Source: Candidatus Thorarchaeota archaeon MP11T_1
Lineage (GTDB): Archaea; Asgardarchaeota; Thorarchaeia; Thorarchaeales; Thorarchaeaceae
Direction of reading: 5' to 3'
DNA: 39,816 bases
Assembly (NCBI GenBank): GCA_002825515.1
Contig: PJET01000037.1
Coordinates: 1-39,816, forward strand
A program made the position numbers and the translations under genes. Shown here in pieces: positions 22,778-32,290 of the stretch (position 1 is the first letter of the stretch; each line of letters begins with the position of its first letter). The notes under the pieces are model-generated. The model did not search any database, was not told where the DNA came from, and worked only from the letters and a program-made list of their open reading frames with translations.

Positions 22778-24493
22778 TTGAGCCCCAGTGTATACAAAGT
22801 CTATGAAGAGTTCATCTGGAATGGACAAAGGGCGGAACTTGCTGAAAATCTCTATAATACACCTCCAATCACCCTTGATGGTATTATTGATAGAGTCCCA
22901 GCACTTCTGGATTCATACAAAGATATGCTGTGGCACATTCCAGAGAAAATGAACTCTCTCAAGAAGGCACTTATTGAAAGCAATAAGAAACTCGGTTCTT
23001 TGACGCCTAAAGTCAGGGAGAACATAGAGAGGCTGGATATTGGTGCTGTGGAATCTGCACACCAAGCTGTTGTGATGGGAGGACCAGTTTACATTTTAAA
23101 CAAAGCAACAACAGCAGCTCAAGTTGCATCTCTTGCAACTGACAAAGGTGTTCCTCTGACACCATTCTTTTGCGTCGCAGATTATGATACTGTCCAATCA
23201 GAGTTAACAAACATTAGAACACCCTTGATGGGCAGGGATGGTAATTTGATCAGTCTACCCGTTCCACAAGGTTTTGAGAATTCACCTGTGAGTGTTCTGC
23301 CACTACCAGAGAATGATTGGTTAAGTCAGGCTGAGGAAGACATCAGAAGTAATTACAGACCAATGTTCAAGAATCTAGAACAACGTGCGCGCACATTATT
23401 CGAGGAGCGGCTCGAGCAATCTTTGGCAATTATTAGGAGTGCGTTCTACAACTCAAAGACACTTGGAGAGTGGGCAGAGAGGATCATGGCACATCTATTC
23501 AATGTTATAGGTGATCTTGGAATACCTCTGCTTATTGCTTCTGAAAAAGCGATACGTAATCTCCTTGTTGAGGGAATGGAGTTTCTACTAGCAAAAGAGA
23601 ATAGAGAACGATTTCTCAAGACGTTCGACGAAATGACTGATCTCATTGAGGCACATGGATATGAACCAGGAATCGGACGTAGAGGCTCAGATTACGTGCC
23701 CTTCTTCTACGAATGTCCTAATCCAGGATGTAATAACAGCCGAACAGAACTCCATTATGAGGACTTGGGAAATACTGCTATTCTGACAGGCAAGTGTCCT
23801 TCATGCTCCGAATTAATCGAAATTGAAACTTCAACAGATAGTCCATATCTTGGAGAGATCGCTGCTCAACTTTCACCAAGAGTAGATACAAGACAAATTT
23901 TGATTGACACACTCATTCCAACAGTAGCACATATCGGAGGTCCTGGAGAAACAGCATATTACGCTCAGGTTATTCCATCCACAAGGTCCATGGGGATTCC
24001 TTTCCCGCTATTCATTAAATACCCGAGAGTTTACTTCAACACACCATGGAATGAGGAAATAGCCAAAGGTCTTGAGGATGAAAGTATTGAGGTTCTTCAT
24101 AGCAAGGATATGTTCGGACTGATGGGTCAAATTTCCAAATCTAGAAGAAAAAGCCAATTCGATGAAATGAACGAACAGCTTGTCGCTTTGAAGAGATTGA
24201 TCCTAAATACTCATGCGAGTCTAAATGAAAGTCTACAGAATATCAATAACAAGATTGCACAAGCATCAGGAGATGCTCACGAAAAGCTCCAGTTTCAAAA
24301 GCTGGATTTAGAACGTTATATGTCCTGGCAATTTGGGCAATATGCTGAGAATAAACTAGGGCAAGAATCTTCATGGGCATGGATAGAATGGGCGATCAAT
24401 TCAGGCTTCTCGGACCTCTTTGGACCTTTTGAAAGAGCGTATATTGGTCCAATGAAAAATGGAGCCACAGTATTCGTGAATTTCTTTGTCTAG
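22778..24493 (+). CDS. bshC: BshC-like cysteine-adding enzyme with zinc-ribbon insert
   Basis: A 571-aa protein matching the BshC order of blocks: AVVMGGPVYILNK (97-109), VPLTPFFCVADYDT (125-138), LIPTVAHIGGPGETAYYAQ (379-397) and a C-terminal coiled-coil region (about 450-520). BshC adds cysteine to GlcN-malate in bacillithiol synthesis. Unlike bacterial BshC it carries C313, C318, C340 and C343 (CPNPGC and CPSC), a zinc-ribbon-like insert. Identity is low outside the blocks, so an altered acceptor is possible. TTG start with GGAGAG 9 bases upstream, 12 bases after bshA. It ends 2 bases from the convergent aminotransferase gene. Confidence 0.78.
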   Translation: MSPSVYKVYEEFIWNGQRAELAENLYNTPPITLDGIIDRVPALLDSYKDMLWHIPEKMNSLKKALIESNKKLGSLTPKVRENIERLDIGAVESAHQAVVMGGPVYILNKATTAAQVASLATDKGVPLTPFFCVADYDTVQSELTNIRTPLMGRDGNLISLPVPQGFENSPVSVLPLPENDWLSQAEEDIRSNYRPMFKNLEQRARTLFEERLEQSLAIIRSAFYNSKTLGEWAERIMAHLFNVIGDLGIPLLIASEKAIRNLLVEGMEFLLAKENRERFLKTFDEMTDLIEAHGYEPGIGRRGSDYVPFFYECPNPGCNNSRTELHYEDLGNTAILTGKCPSCSELIEIETSTDSPYLGEIAAQLSPRVDTRQILIDTLIPTVAHIGGPGETAYYAQVIPSTRSMGIPFPLFIKYPRVYFNTPWNEEIAKGLEDESIEVLHSKDMFGLMGQISKSRRKSQFDEMNEQLVALKRLILNTHASLNESLQNINNKIAQASGDAHEKLQFQKLDLERYMSWQFGQYAENKLGQESSWAWIEWAINSGFSDLFGPFERAYIGPMKNGATVFVNFFV

Positions 24494-24495
24494 GG

Positions 24496-25773
24496 CTATC
24501 CAAGCTCCTTAGAAAGAAGATTACCCAAGCGCTCTATTCCCTCTGACAGGATTTCGGGCGTCGCATAGGAGAATCCAAGCCTCATTGTATTTGGTTGTGG
24601 TAGACTCTTCCTAAGGTCTTTGTTATCCTTTGTTAATCGATGTCCTGATTGAGGATAGAATGGAGCTCCTGGAACGTAGAGGATGTCGTTTGGAATTGCT
24701 ACTCGTTTCATGAACTCTCCTGCATCAAACTTCTTGTCCTCACTCTGCCACCAGATGAAGAACCCACCTGTAGGGTCAGTCCGCACACCAGCTGGGAACG
24801 ATTCGTCAATTGCCTTAGCCATTGCTTCATAGCGTTTCTTGTATTGCGGAATTCCAACACGCATTGCTTCATCAATGTGATTCTTGTAGTACTCATTAAG
24901 AATGCGTTGTACTAATGTAGTGGTACAAAGGTCGAGGTAACCCTTATCCTTGAGTACTTGCTCCCTAACATCTGGTGGAAGGATTGAGTAGCCAACTCGT
25001 AATACTGCAGCCTCTTTACTACTCGTTCCGAGATATGCTACACGTTCGTTGTTCTCGTCCAGCGTCTTGATAGCTTTAGGATTCTTCTTGAACTGAATCT
25101 CTGCATATGCTGCATCTTCAATAAGGAGTATCTCATATGTTTGTGCGATATCAAAGAGTGCCTGGCGTCGTTTCATGGGGAGTGTTGTGCCTTTTGGATT
25201 ATCAGAGTCAGGAACTACATAGATTATATCCGGACATTTTCCAAACTTCCTCTTTGAAACTTCTATTGCATTTTCAACAGCCTCTGGGATAATTCCATCA
25301 AGGTCAGTAGGAATCGTGATGACACGTCCTCCAAGCTTCTCTGCTGGAGCGAGGAACCCAAGGTATGCTGGAGATGGTGTTATTATTACATCACCTGGAT
25401 CAATCAGTGTGTCCAGTATTGCATAGATTGCTTGTTGAGATCCATTTGTGATTGCAACCCGATCCCATTCGTTTTCGCAGTCAATGGGAATATCTCGGAC
25501 ATCACAGAGTCTCTTGGCAAGGGTCTTTAGGAACCATGACTCACCACCGGTTGGACCATAATTGAAGTCATCGAGGGCTAATTTTGGATTCTCCTTGTAC
25601 TTGACACTAAGGTCTGCCATGATATCTGCGAAGATATTGGTAGGCATTATACCAGGTTTCCCGCCGGCAAAATAGTACTTGACATTATACTTGAGAAGAG
25701 CTCTTATCTGAGATTCTTCGATAAAATTAGTCCAGGTAGCAAAGCCATAGCCATTGCCTGTTGTGTTTGCCAT
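24496..25773 (-). CDS. PLP-dependent class I/II aminotransferase
   Basis: A 425-aa fold-type I aminotransferase. Visible: NYGPTGG (71-77), TNGSQQAI (109-116), PDSDNPKGTTL (188-198, PLP-binding Asn), EDAAY (219-223), Schiff-base lysine K253 in TSSKEAAVLRVGY, TGGFFIWW near the C-terminus and a carboxylate-binding Arg in MRLGFSY. It resembles archaeal multi-substrate transaminases (aromatic, 2-aminoadipate/LysN types); substrate unknown. ATG start with CCGGAGCGG upstream. A TATA-like GGATAAAGGATAA lies about 80 bases before the start. No functional link to the convergent bshC gene is evident. Confidence 0.9.
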   Translation of the reverse strand: MANTTGNGYGFATWTNFIEESQIRALLKYNVKYYFAGGKPGIMPTNIFADIMADLSVKYKENPKLALDDFNYGPTGGESWFLKTLAKRLCDVRDIPIDCENEWDRVAITNGSQQAIYAILDTLIDPGDVIITPSPAYLGFLAPAEKLGGRVITIPTDLDGIIPEAVENAIEVSKRKFGKCPDIIYVVPDSDNPKGTTLPMKRRQALFDIAQTYEILLIEDAAYAEIQFKKNPKAIKTLDENNERVAYLGTSSKEAAVLRVGYSILPPDVREQVLKDKGYLDLCTTTLVQRILNEYYKNHIDEAMRVGIPQYKKRYEAMAKAIDESFPAGVRTDPTGGFFIWWQSEDKKFDAGEFMKRVAIPNDILYVPGAPFYPQSGHRLTKDNKDLRKSLPQPNTMRLGFSYATPEILSEGIERLGNLLSKELG

Positions 25774-25955
25774 TATGTATCCGCTCCGGAGGACTTGCAG
25801 CTAATCCCCAGGTCACGAAGCATGAACACTTCTGTACATGAACAATGAGAATTATCCTTTATCCTTTTCCACATAGGAAATGATTTTGTTGCGCCCTTCC
25901 GAGCTGTGATGTACAAAAATGGGCGTCCATAATGTGCATGTGCACGAACTGTTGT

Positions 25956-26747
25956 TCATCGAATTTCTGCTGCAAATTTAGCGGCTTCAGCTGCGGGGTC
26001 AGTGGCCTCTATAATAGATCGTACCACAATAACAAAGTCAGCCCCAGCATCAATAGCCGCTCTTGCATCGCCCCCTTGGGCACCGACTCCTGGACTCATG
26101 ATTGGAATATCTGTTCCCAAGACTTCTCGAACCTCTGTGATTATCTCAGGATAAGTTGCTCCAACTATTACACCATCAGTGTCCCATTTTCGTGCGATTC
26201 TAGCAAAATAGTGATAGAAGGGTTCAGGCTTTTTCTTGGCATCAGGTGATACATAGAGTCCATATCCCTCTCTCGCTCCAGGGTGAGACATGTAGCATAG
26301 CGTGATGATTCCACGTTTTCGGTTTAGAGCCATCTCAAACACACTATCAAGACCACCCTCCATTCCCACGAGCGGGTTTACAATGAGTGCATCAAAGCCA
26401 GCATCGAAGTAATACTTTGCAATAGTCTTGTTAGTATTACCAATATCATTCAGCTTGATGTCTGCGATGGCAGTTATCCCAGCGTCGTGAATAGCATTGA
26501 TAATGCGCGGAATTCCATCGAAAAGACCGACTGGTAATATAAGATGACGATTGATCTTGAAGGCGACAGCATGCTCAGCTGTTAGAGATATTATTCGAAG
26601 AGCCTCCTTTTCTAGTCGTTCCTTCTCCGCCTTCATATCAGCCTCATTCTTTCCAACCATGTCAGCAGTCAGATCAAGACCAATGATCAGTTTGCTTTTT
26701 CTCACAAAACTCGATGCAGCAAGTTTTCTTTTGTACACGCGAATCAC
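25956..26747 (-). CDS. pyrF: Orotidine 5'-phosphate decarboxylase
   Basis: A 263-aa OMP decarboxylase, last step of UMP synthesis. The catalytic tetrad block is ADIKLNDIGNT (D96, K98, D101), preceded by GLDLT (23-27) and FKIN (63-66); the phosphate-binding end reads MSPGVGAQGGD with a final Arg in VVRSI. It is the longer PyrF type seen in archaea and some bacteria. GTG start with GGAG-TAGGT just upstream. It stands alone, divergent from the membrane protein gene at 26837, with a TATA-like GATTTATTTGG in the shared 89-base region. The 182 bases between its stop and the aminotransferase gene hold only that gene's promoter. Confidence 0.93.
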   Translation of the reverse strand: MIRVYKRKLAASSFVRKSKLIIGLDLTADMVGKNEADMKAEKERLEKEALRIISLTAEHAVAFKINRHLILPVGLFDGIPRIINAIHDAGITAIADIKLNDIGNTNKTIAKYYFDAGFDALIVNPLVGMEGGLDSVFEMALNRKRGIITLCYMSHPGAREGYGLYVSPDAKKKPEPFYHYFARIARKWDTDGVIVGATYPEIITEVREVLGTDIPIMSPGVGAQGGDARAAIDAGADFVIVVRSIIEATDPAAEAAKFAAEIR

Positions 26748-26836
26748 ACCTACTCCAAGCTCGAATGGATTGGGTACACACTCTCTATTCTACCAAATAA
26801 ATCTCGTGTACACTTATATCTAAATCAACAAAACAA

Positions 26837-27895
26837 ATGGATGGAGAAGTCAAAGTGAGTCCAGATTGGTTAGGCACCCGGGTTGCAGTCGTCCTTATTG
26901 CAGTAATTGGACCGATCTATTTCTTCTTACTGATGCTCTTCATTCCACAGATGATGCCATTTGGAGATGCACTACTTGATCAGCTCTTCCATTTCATTAC
27001 GGTTCCGATTGTCTTTTCATTACCGTGGCTTGGGCTTATTTATTATCAACGCTATAGGTTAGCAAACACAATATACATAATGGATGACACCATTTCTAGT
27101 GTCCCACTCAGGTGGCGGGTGTTCTATGGAATCAATGCTGCCTTCGTGTTGATGTTGTTTGTTTTGCCAATGGCGACGCCACCTTTAGCTATCATATTGG
27201 GTCTCTATGTAGCAGGAACGGTGTTCTATAGGATTGGCATCGGAAAGTTTGGGGGCGGCAAACCAGGAGCAGCATTAGCTGTGCTTGGAGCCCTTGCTCT
27301 TTGTATTCTCCCCACCTTCGTCATGCTTGAGTTCCTTCCAAGCTACATAGTTGTGTGGGAGTATATACTAGCAACTTGGGAAACATTTTGGCTGCAGGTT
27401 GTATATGGGTTCGCTCAGTGTCTAGTCAACGCCCTCAGTGTAGGGGCACCAATCTATTTCATTTACTTCGGAGCTCAAGAATATGACAGGGGGCTTTATG
27501 GTGAGGTTTACACGAAGACACCTACGGGAGGGATACGTCTTCTGGAGCTCATCCTCTTCACGGTGTTTCTCATACTTTATCTTCCGCCAATCCCCACACC
27601 ATTTGGTATAATTCCATTCTTGAATCAATCAATCCTATTCACGAGTTTCATTAACTGGATTTCGTTGTCTATCGTTGGTATCATGTATGTCGTGAAATTC
27701 GCACTGAAAGTTAAGAATGACACTACAATAGGGGGCGTTTCAAACCTCTTTGTGATAGGGCTCTTCCTAGTTGTTGAGCTCTTCTTCAAGACGAACCTAT
27801 TGCTCATTACAGCTATTATTTGGCTTGCTTTCTTGGTCTATGCAGGGCTCACTAGTGTGAGCTATCTCCGCGCATCATCTCGAGAGATATACTGA
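26837..27895 (+). CDS. Multi-pass membrane protein, unknown
   Basis: A 352-aa integral membrane protein with about eight or nine hydrophobic helices (roughly 15-36, 50-66, 90-108, 112-130, 143-163, 170-200, 235-252, 265-290, 305-345). No transporter signature recognised. The C-terminal tail AFLVYAGLTSVSYLRASSREIY is notable because a close copy lies 10 kb away at 37893-37960. A TATA-like ACTTATATCT sits only 16-25 bases before the ATG and there is no SD, so the mRNA may be nearly leaderless. It is convergent with the FG-GAP gene, with a hairpin at the junction. Confidence 0.82.
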   Translation: MDGEVKVSPDWLGTRVAVVLIAVIGPIYFFLLMLFIPQMMPFGDALLDQLFHFITVPIVFSLPWLGLIYYQRYRLANTIYIMDDTISSVPLRWRVFYGINAAFVLMLFVLPMATPPLAIILGLYVAGTVFYRIGIGKFGGGKPGAALAVLGALALCILPTFVMLEFLPSYIVVWEYILATWETFWLQVVYGFAQCLVNALSVGAPIYFIYFGAQEYDRGLYGEVYTKTPTGGIRLLELILFTVFLILYLPPIPTPFGIIPFLNQSILFTSFINWISLSIVGIMYVVKFALKVKNDTTIGGVSNLFVIGLFLVVELFFKTNLLLITAIIWLAFLVYAGLTSVSYLRASSREIY

Positions 27896-27920
27896 TAGAT
27901 TTTTTCACATGTAATCTATC
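27894..27920. terminator. Hairpin at a convergent gene junction
   Basis: A perfect inverted repeat GATAGAT / ATCTATC (27894-27900 and 27914-27920, extendable by one T-A pair) encloses a loop with a run of T. It overlaps the stop codons of both converging genes, so it may serve as a two-way transcription end or protect both 3' ends. Confidence 0.4.
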
Positions 27921-29998
27921 TTATAATACCTCAATTCAGGTGCTACTACTGAATAAGAATACGCTGTTCTGAGACCAACAAGAAGCTCAATCTTGAAATC
28001 ATTATCGAGATCACCAATCTGCAGAACTGATACGGTCATGTCCGGATCAGCGATAATGTATTCAGTCCCTTGATGAGTATCCGCGTCAACCTCGTAATAG
28101 CGAATACTTCCATTAACAAAATATCCGCCATCATCCCAAAGGCCTATTACTATTTCCTTAGCGCCGTTACCATCCACATCTCCAATGGTTATATCGCAGA
28201 TTGGGCCAAGCTCTCCTTGCATATCGTAAACAACATGTTCGCTCCATGAACCTTCGCTATATTCGTAAATTCTAATCTGGTCCTTGTGTTCAGGGTAAGT
28301 AGAGTGACCAAGCACAATTTCAATATCACCATCATTGTCCGCATCTCCTATGTCCATGCAATCGCCATTATCAACGTTCAAAATATCATGTTCTTCCCAA
28401 GAATTGATATCAGCGTTAAACTCAAAGTACTTCAATGCGGATTCTCCAGGATGTTCAGTACTGCCTCCTAGCCAAACTATTTCATTGTACGCACCGGGAA
28501 TGACATCTTCAATCTCAATTCCTGTGGAAACATATGACCAAGTCTTTAGGCCTACCTCAGTCCAATTGTCAAACTCTGAGTTGTAGTCATAGTATTTCAG
28601 TTCGTATCCATCGCAAGGATCTTTGCATGCAACAATTTCATTCATCGAGTCATCGTCAAGGTTTCCAACAACAATTCTGTGAAAGATTAGCAATTGCCCT
28701 ATGTAGTGGTAATTCCACTCAATACCATCATACTTGTAGTATCCAAACAGGAGTTCTTCATTAGTAGAAACCTCCATGGTGAGAATCTCGTTCTGAGAAT
28801 CATTGTCTATGTCTTCGACCTGTATCCAGCCCTGAACATTTAGTCCATTAATGGTTTCTTCGGTCCAAATGCCATTATTGTATTCGTAATATTTGATAGG
28901 GCTGTTTTCTTCTATCTGGAATGAAAAATAGACCTCATTCTTGCCATCAGAGTAAATATCAGCGATTCTAAAACAATCAATGTTTGGTGGAATCTGGAAT
29001 GAGATATCATCAATGAAGTATTCGAAGGCAGGCTCAAAGACAATGTAGGCTTGATCTACGTAGAGTGATGAAACCTGTGGCGATTTACCCTCTGGACCCC
29101 TGTCATTGTCAACAATTCTCAAACTGATGGTTTCACTCATATCGTCTGGTACGTCCACAGAGTACCACCTGTCTATTCCTATGTTAGTAATAGCGGCTAT
29201 TGTTCTCCAAGAGCCCAAAGCATTCGATTGAACATAGAATGCGGTGTCTTGGTCATCCCATTCCAAAAAACCAGAGTCTAGATACTCACCGGAGAGCTCC
29301 ATATGCCCCAAGAATCGGAATGTAGTGTCTTCTCGTGGCTGAGTTCCAAGATTATCAAAGACATATATCCAGCCCAAGTCAGCAGTATCATCAGTTGGGT
29401 TCTTGGTTCCATGTTTATTTTTCTCTTCCATGAGTACCTCATATAACCCATCTTCATAGTATGTATTCTCAAATGTCCCCAAAGAGGTGCCATAGCCAGT
29501 TTCAGGATCTTTGTACTCTGAAGTAACTGGGTAAATTCCATTTGATGGTGGTGGAGGACCAAGAATTGTTACAGTCCTGGATTCTGACGCACCAGACTTG
29601 GCAGTTGACCCTTGACTAAATATCCGTATCTCATAGGTTCCTGGAAGACCTTTGAGGGTCCAACTGACATAATAGGATGCATCCTGCATTAGCTCTGCTG
29701 TCTGAGGTTGATCCCCAGATATGATTTCTAGATAGGCACCATCCACGTCTATGAAATCAATTGAGCCAGGACCAACTGAGTATTGAACAAATGTTTCCAC
29801 ATAACCAGCATCACCCCTATTGGCAAGAACACTCCCAGATACGATGAAAACTGCGTTGTTTTCGATTTCATCACCATCTTGAGGTGTTAAAATCGTCACA
29901 TCAAGTGCAGTTCTTGGTGGCTTTGCGGCCAGCGTGATGTTTAAGCTCAACGATAATGTCAACAGAAGTACCAAAACCAGCATGATTCTCCTCTTCAT
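27905..29998 (-). CDS. Secreted seven-repeat FG-GAP beta-propeller protein
   Basis: About 697 aa. A signal peptide (MKRRIMLVLVLLL onward) is followed by an Ig-like beta domain (about 35-150), a second beta domain (about 165-340) and a C-terminal propeller of seven FG-GAP/VCBS-type repeats. The repeats show calcium-loop patterns such as DIDNDSQNEI, NLDDDSMNEI, DADNDGDIEI, DVDGNGAKEI and DLDNDFKIEL. It resembles the integrin-alpha-type propeller used for adhesion and ligand binding. No C-terminal anchor, so it is secreted or held by partners. ATG 29998 is chosen: AAGGAG lies 10 bases upstream and the signal peptide begins there; GTG 30022 would add eight residues. It carries the promoter motif shared with the two genes upstream. 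Confidence 0.85.
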   Translation of the reverse strand: MKRRIMLVLVLLLTLSLSLNITLAAKPPRTALDVTILTPQDGDEIENNAVFIVSGSVLANRGDAGYVETFVQYSVGPGSIDFIDVDGAYLEIISGDQPQTAELMQDASYYVSWTLKGLPGTYEIRIFSQGSTAKSGASESRTVTILGPPPPSNGIYPVTSEYKDPETGYGTSLGTFENTYYEDGLYEVLMEEKNKHGTKNPTDDTADLGWIYVFDNLGTQPREDTTFRFLGHMELSGEYLDSGFLEWDDQDTAFYVQSNALGSWRTIAAITNIGIDRWYSVDVPDDMSETISLRIVDNDRGPEGKSPQVSSLYVDQAYIVFEPAFEYFIDDISFQIPPNIDCFRIADIYSDGKNEVYFSFQIEENSPIKYYEYNNGIWTEETINGLNVQGWIQVEDIDNDSQNEILTMEVSTNEELLFGYYKYDGIEWNYHYIGQLLIFHRIVVGNLDDDSMNEIVACKDPCDGYELKYYDYNSEFDNWTEVGLKTWSYVSTGIEIEDVIPGAYNEIVWLGGSTEHPGESALKYFEFNADINSWEEHDILNVDNGDCMDIGDADNDGDIEIVLGHSTYPEHKDQIRIYEYSEGSWSEHVVYDMQGELGPICDITIGDVDGNGAKEIVIGLWDDGGYFVNGSIRYYEVDADTHQGTEYIIADPDMTVSVLQIGDLDNDFKIELLVGLRTAYSYSVVAPELRYYKIDYM

Positions 29999-30082
29999 AC
30001 GCAACCATCTCCTTAGAACCACAGCACTACTGTAAGAGGAGTCACTCCCCCTCTTTACAGTCGTAATTCAATGTTCTCATCT

Positions 30083-30126
30083 ATGATAAGGATTTTGTAC
30101 TGTCGAATCGAAATCTATTGCCAAAA
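30083..30126 (-). promoter_or_regulatory. Shared propeller-gene promoter motif, copy 1
   Basis: On the minus strand TTTTGGCAAT is followed by GACAG 12 bases later and CCTTATCAT about 9 bases after that. The same three blocks in the same order and near-equal spacing lie before the two other propeller genes (32343-32385, 34033-34074). CTTATCAT may be the TATA element and the upstream blocks a factor site. It lies about 85 bases before the chosen start. Confidence 0.6.
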
Positions 30127-30143
30127 TTCTGATTGATACTCGT

Positions 30144-30968
30144 TTATTCTTCCACAGCGACTGTCTTTGGAGCTGCAGATTGAAATCTATTTTGCACAAC
30201 CGTAACAAAAAGGATGAATATCCAACCAACGATTGATGCGAGAATGGTTTCAATAGGATAGACAAAGATTATGGAGTCATAGTAACTTAAGAAGAAACTA
30301 TTGAGGAGCTCGATAATTATGTTTGTATGTTCAGGAGTTTGCATGACTGCAAATACAAGAAAATAGGAGAATCTAGTTACTAAATCAACCAAGTAACTCA
30401 CCATCACTGAGGTTAAGACTAAGAACCATACTGTGACCCCTCCCAGAACATCATTCATCATAGCGAAAAGGTCCAATCCTTTTGCAAACTTATTCCTGAA
30501 TTTGTGGAAAAAGAAAAGCAATGTACAGAGGAACACCAATAGATGAAACCATAGGAAAATGAAAGAGGCTGATATGAGAGGGCTTGCAATTACTGACAGC
30601 CCTATGATAGCCAAAATCGGTACAAGATATATGATTGGAACAGCTCTAAATCTGTTTGTTTCGATTAGGCCAGCCACAAAGGCACCAGAGGTTGGTGCGA
30701 CTGCAATATAATACCGCAAACCGCTGAATGTTGGCTCAGTAAAAATAGGAAAAAATACACCAGCAAAAAAAGTACCAATAAAAGCAGCAAGTGTACCATA
30801 TAGTGGACCCAAAAAATAACCAATAAGTGAAGCGGATATTATATACAATGGGAGATAGCCGCCCGTCCCACCAATTGCTATATTCAAGGGAAGGACAACA
30901 ACAACAAACTGAATGGCCGCGAAAATGCATGTTAATGCCAAGGAGTAAGGATTCACTGTTCTGACCAT
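30144..30968 (-). CDS. ECF-type transporter S component-like membrane protein
   Basis: About 274 aa with six or more hydrophobic helices. The N-terminal run (LALTCIFAAIQFVVVVLP, then GGYLPLYIISASLIGYFLGPLYGTL split by a Gly-rich turn) resembles substrate-binding S components of energy-coupling-factor transporters; no ATPase partner is in the window. ATG 30968 is supported by GGAGGAGAAAGAG 8 bases upstream; an in-frame ATG at 30983 lies inside that SD. It overlaps the preceding propeller gene by 16 bases, so the two are co-translated, which hints that the surface protein and transporter act together. Confidence 0.68.
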   Translation of the reverse strand: MVRTVNPYSLALTCIFAAIQFVVVVLPLNIAIGGTGGYLPLYIISASLIGYFLGPLYGTLAAFIGTFFAGVFFPIFTEPTFSGLRYYIAVAPTSGAFVAGLIETNRFRAVPIIYLVPILAIIGLSVIASPLISASFIFLWFHLLVFLCTLLFFFHKFRNKFAKGLDLFAMMNDVLGGVTVWFLVLTSVMVSYLVDLVTRFSYFLVFAVMQTPEHTNIIIELLNSFFLSYYDSIIFVYPIETILASIVGWIFILFVTVVQNRFQSAAPKTVAVEE

Positions 30969-32290
30969 CTCTTTCTCCTCCATAAAACCAAAATGGTCAT
31001 AAAAATGGCAAAACTTACGCCTAAACCAATACTTAACCAACGCGAGGATTCAATCAGCGGCTGGTCTGCTACCTTCATTAGTAAGATATCTGAGTTGTAT
31101 GGATCACTCTCTTTCAAGGTATATCCAGCCATTACAAATCCACCATCACTAGCCTCGATAACATCTCGTGCTTCATCCCCTTCGTTTAGAATATATTCCT
31201 GATCCCAGAGATACACACCGTTTTCATCAGTTCTCATTAACCAAAAATTAGGACCAATAGGACCATAACAGAAACCTGCTATGGAGAACCCTCCTGTACT
31301 ACATCGTACAATCGAATTTCCTGACGCACTCATAGTATGAGTTCCGATTCGTATTGCTTGATGGCCATATTTTCGTTTCCAGATTAGATTCCCTTCATCA
31401 TTGGTCCGCAATAATACTGGTCCTTCATAGGCACCCATTTCGGTTACTGACCGACCAGCAACCAGAAAACCATCATCTAATGACAAGATGCAATTTCCTT
31501 CAATGTTTGAATATGTTTGATTCCACAGTTGATTCCCTTCACCGTCAGTGCGCATCAGAAACAATGACGGTGAACCGATTAGAATGAATCCATCATCACC
31601 ACACAGAGACAACCCATGTAGGCCGGCGTAATCATCTTCATCAGAACCCCAACTTTTTTCCCAGAGAAGATTACCATCTGAGTCTGTGCGAGCTAAGTAG
31701 TAGTCAACACTACCTCCAGTAAGACGAATATGCCCAAAGATTATGAAACCATCGTCTGAGCATTCAGCAATTTCAGAAAAAGTGCAGTAGTCAGCGTACT
31801 CACCAAATGTTAAGTTCCAGAGCTGATTGCCATCAGCATTTGTACGAATCAACCATCCTCGAAGGTAGAGGATTTGTGTGACAGGGTCCAGAAATTCATA
31901 GCTACCAGCAAGAGCAAAACCACCATCACTACATTCTACAAGCGAACTACTATATGATGTGATATTCGTGTAGGTACGATTCCACAAATGATTCCCATTG
32001 GAATCAGTTCGGACTAACCATATCAAGGGCACATAGGGATTAGTTTGACAGTAAACACCTATCATGGCGAAGCCACCTGTACTAACCTCAATTAAGGAAC
32101 TGCACCCTTCGCGGTATGGACCACCATAGCTATGACTCCAAATAGTGCCCGGTACCGCTTCAGAAGATTGACTATTGATATTATTGTACAAGCCTGTTTC
32201 AGAACTAGCTGCCACTTTAGGAGTTGAAACAAATAGAAGAGATACAAGAAAACAAATTCCTAGGCAAGAAAGATTTTTGCTTATTTTCAT
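30953..32290 (-). CDS. Surface seven-bladed propeller with C-terminal TM anchor
   Basis: About 445 aa. A signal peptide (MKISKNLSCLGICFLVSLLF) precedes seven repeats of about 50-60 residues, each with a core such as ECSDGGFALAG then WLVRTDSNGNLLW. Seven repeats suggest a seven-bladed beta-propeller. A TM helix near the C-terminus (about 416-436) ends in a basic stop-transfer (RRKRWSEQ), so the propeller faces outside. Sequons NRT, NLT and NQT suggest N-glycosylation. It is a tandem paralogue of the 32658-33980 gene. ATG 32290 has GGAGGGAG upstream; an ATG 7 codons earlier was dropped. Ligand unknown. Confidence 0.82.
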   Translation of the reverse strand: MKISKNLSCLGICFLVSLLFVSTPKVAASSETGLYNNINSQSSEAVPGTIWSHSYGGPYREGCSSLIEVSTGGFAMIGVYCQTNPYVPLIWLVRTDSNGNHLWNRTYTNITSYSSSLVECSDGGFALAGSYEFLDPVTQILYLRGWLIRTNADGNQLWNLTFGEYADYCTFSEIAECSDDGFIIFGHIRLTGGSVDYYLARTDSDGNLLWEKSWGSDEDDYAGLHGLSLCGDDGFILIGSPSLFLMRTDGEGNQLWNQTYSNIEGNCILSLDDGFLVAGRSVTEMGAYEGPVLLRTNDEGNLIWKRKYGHQAIRIGTHTMSASGNSIVRCSTGGFSIAGFCYGPIGPNFWLMRTDENGVYLWDQEYILNEGDEARDVIEASDGGFVMAGYTLKESDPYNSDILLMKVADQPLIESSRWLSIGLGVSFAIFMTILVLWRRKRWSEQ

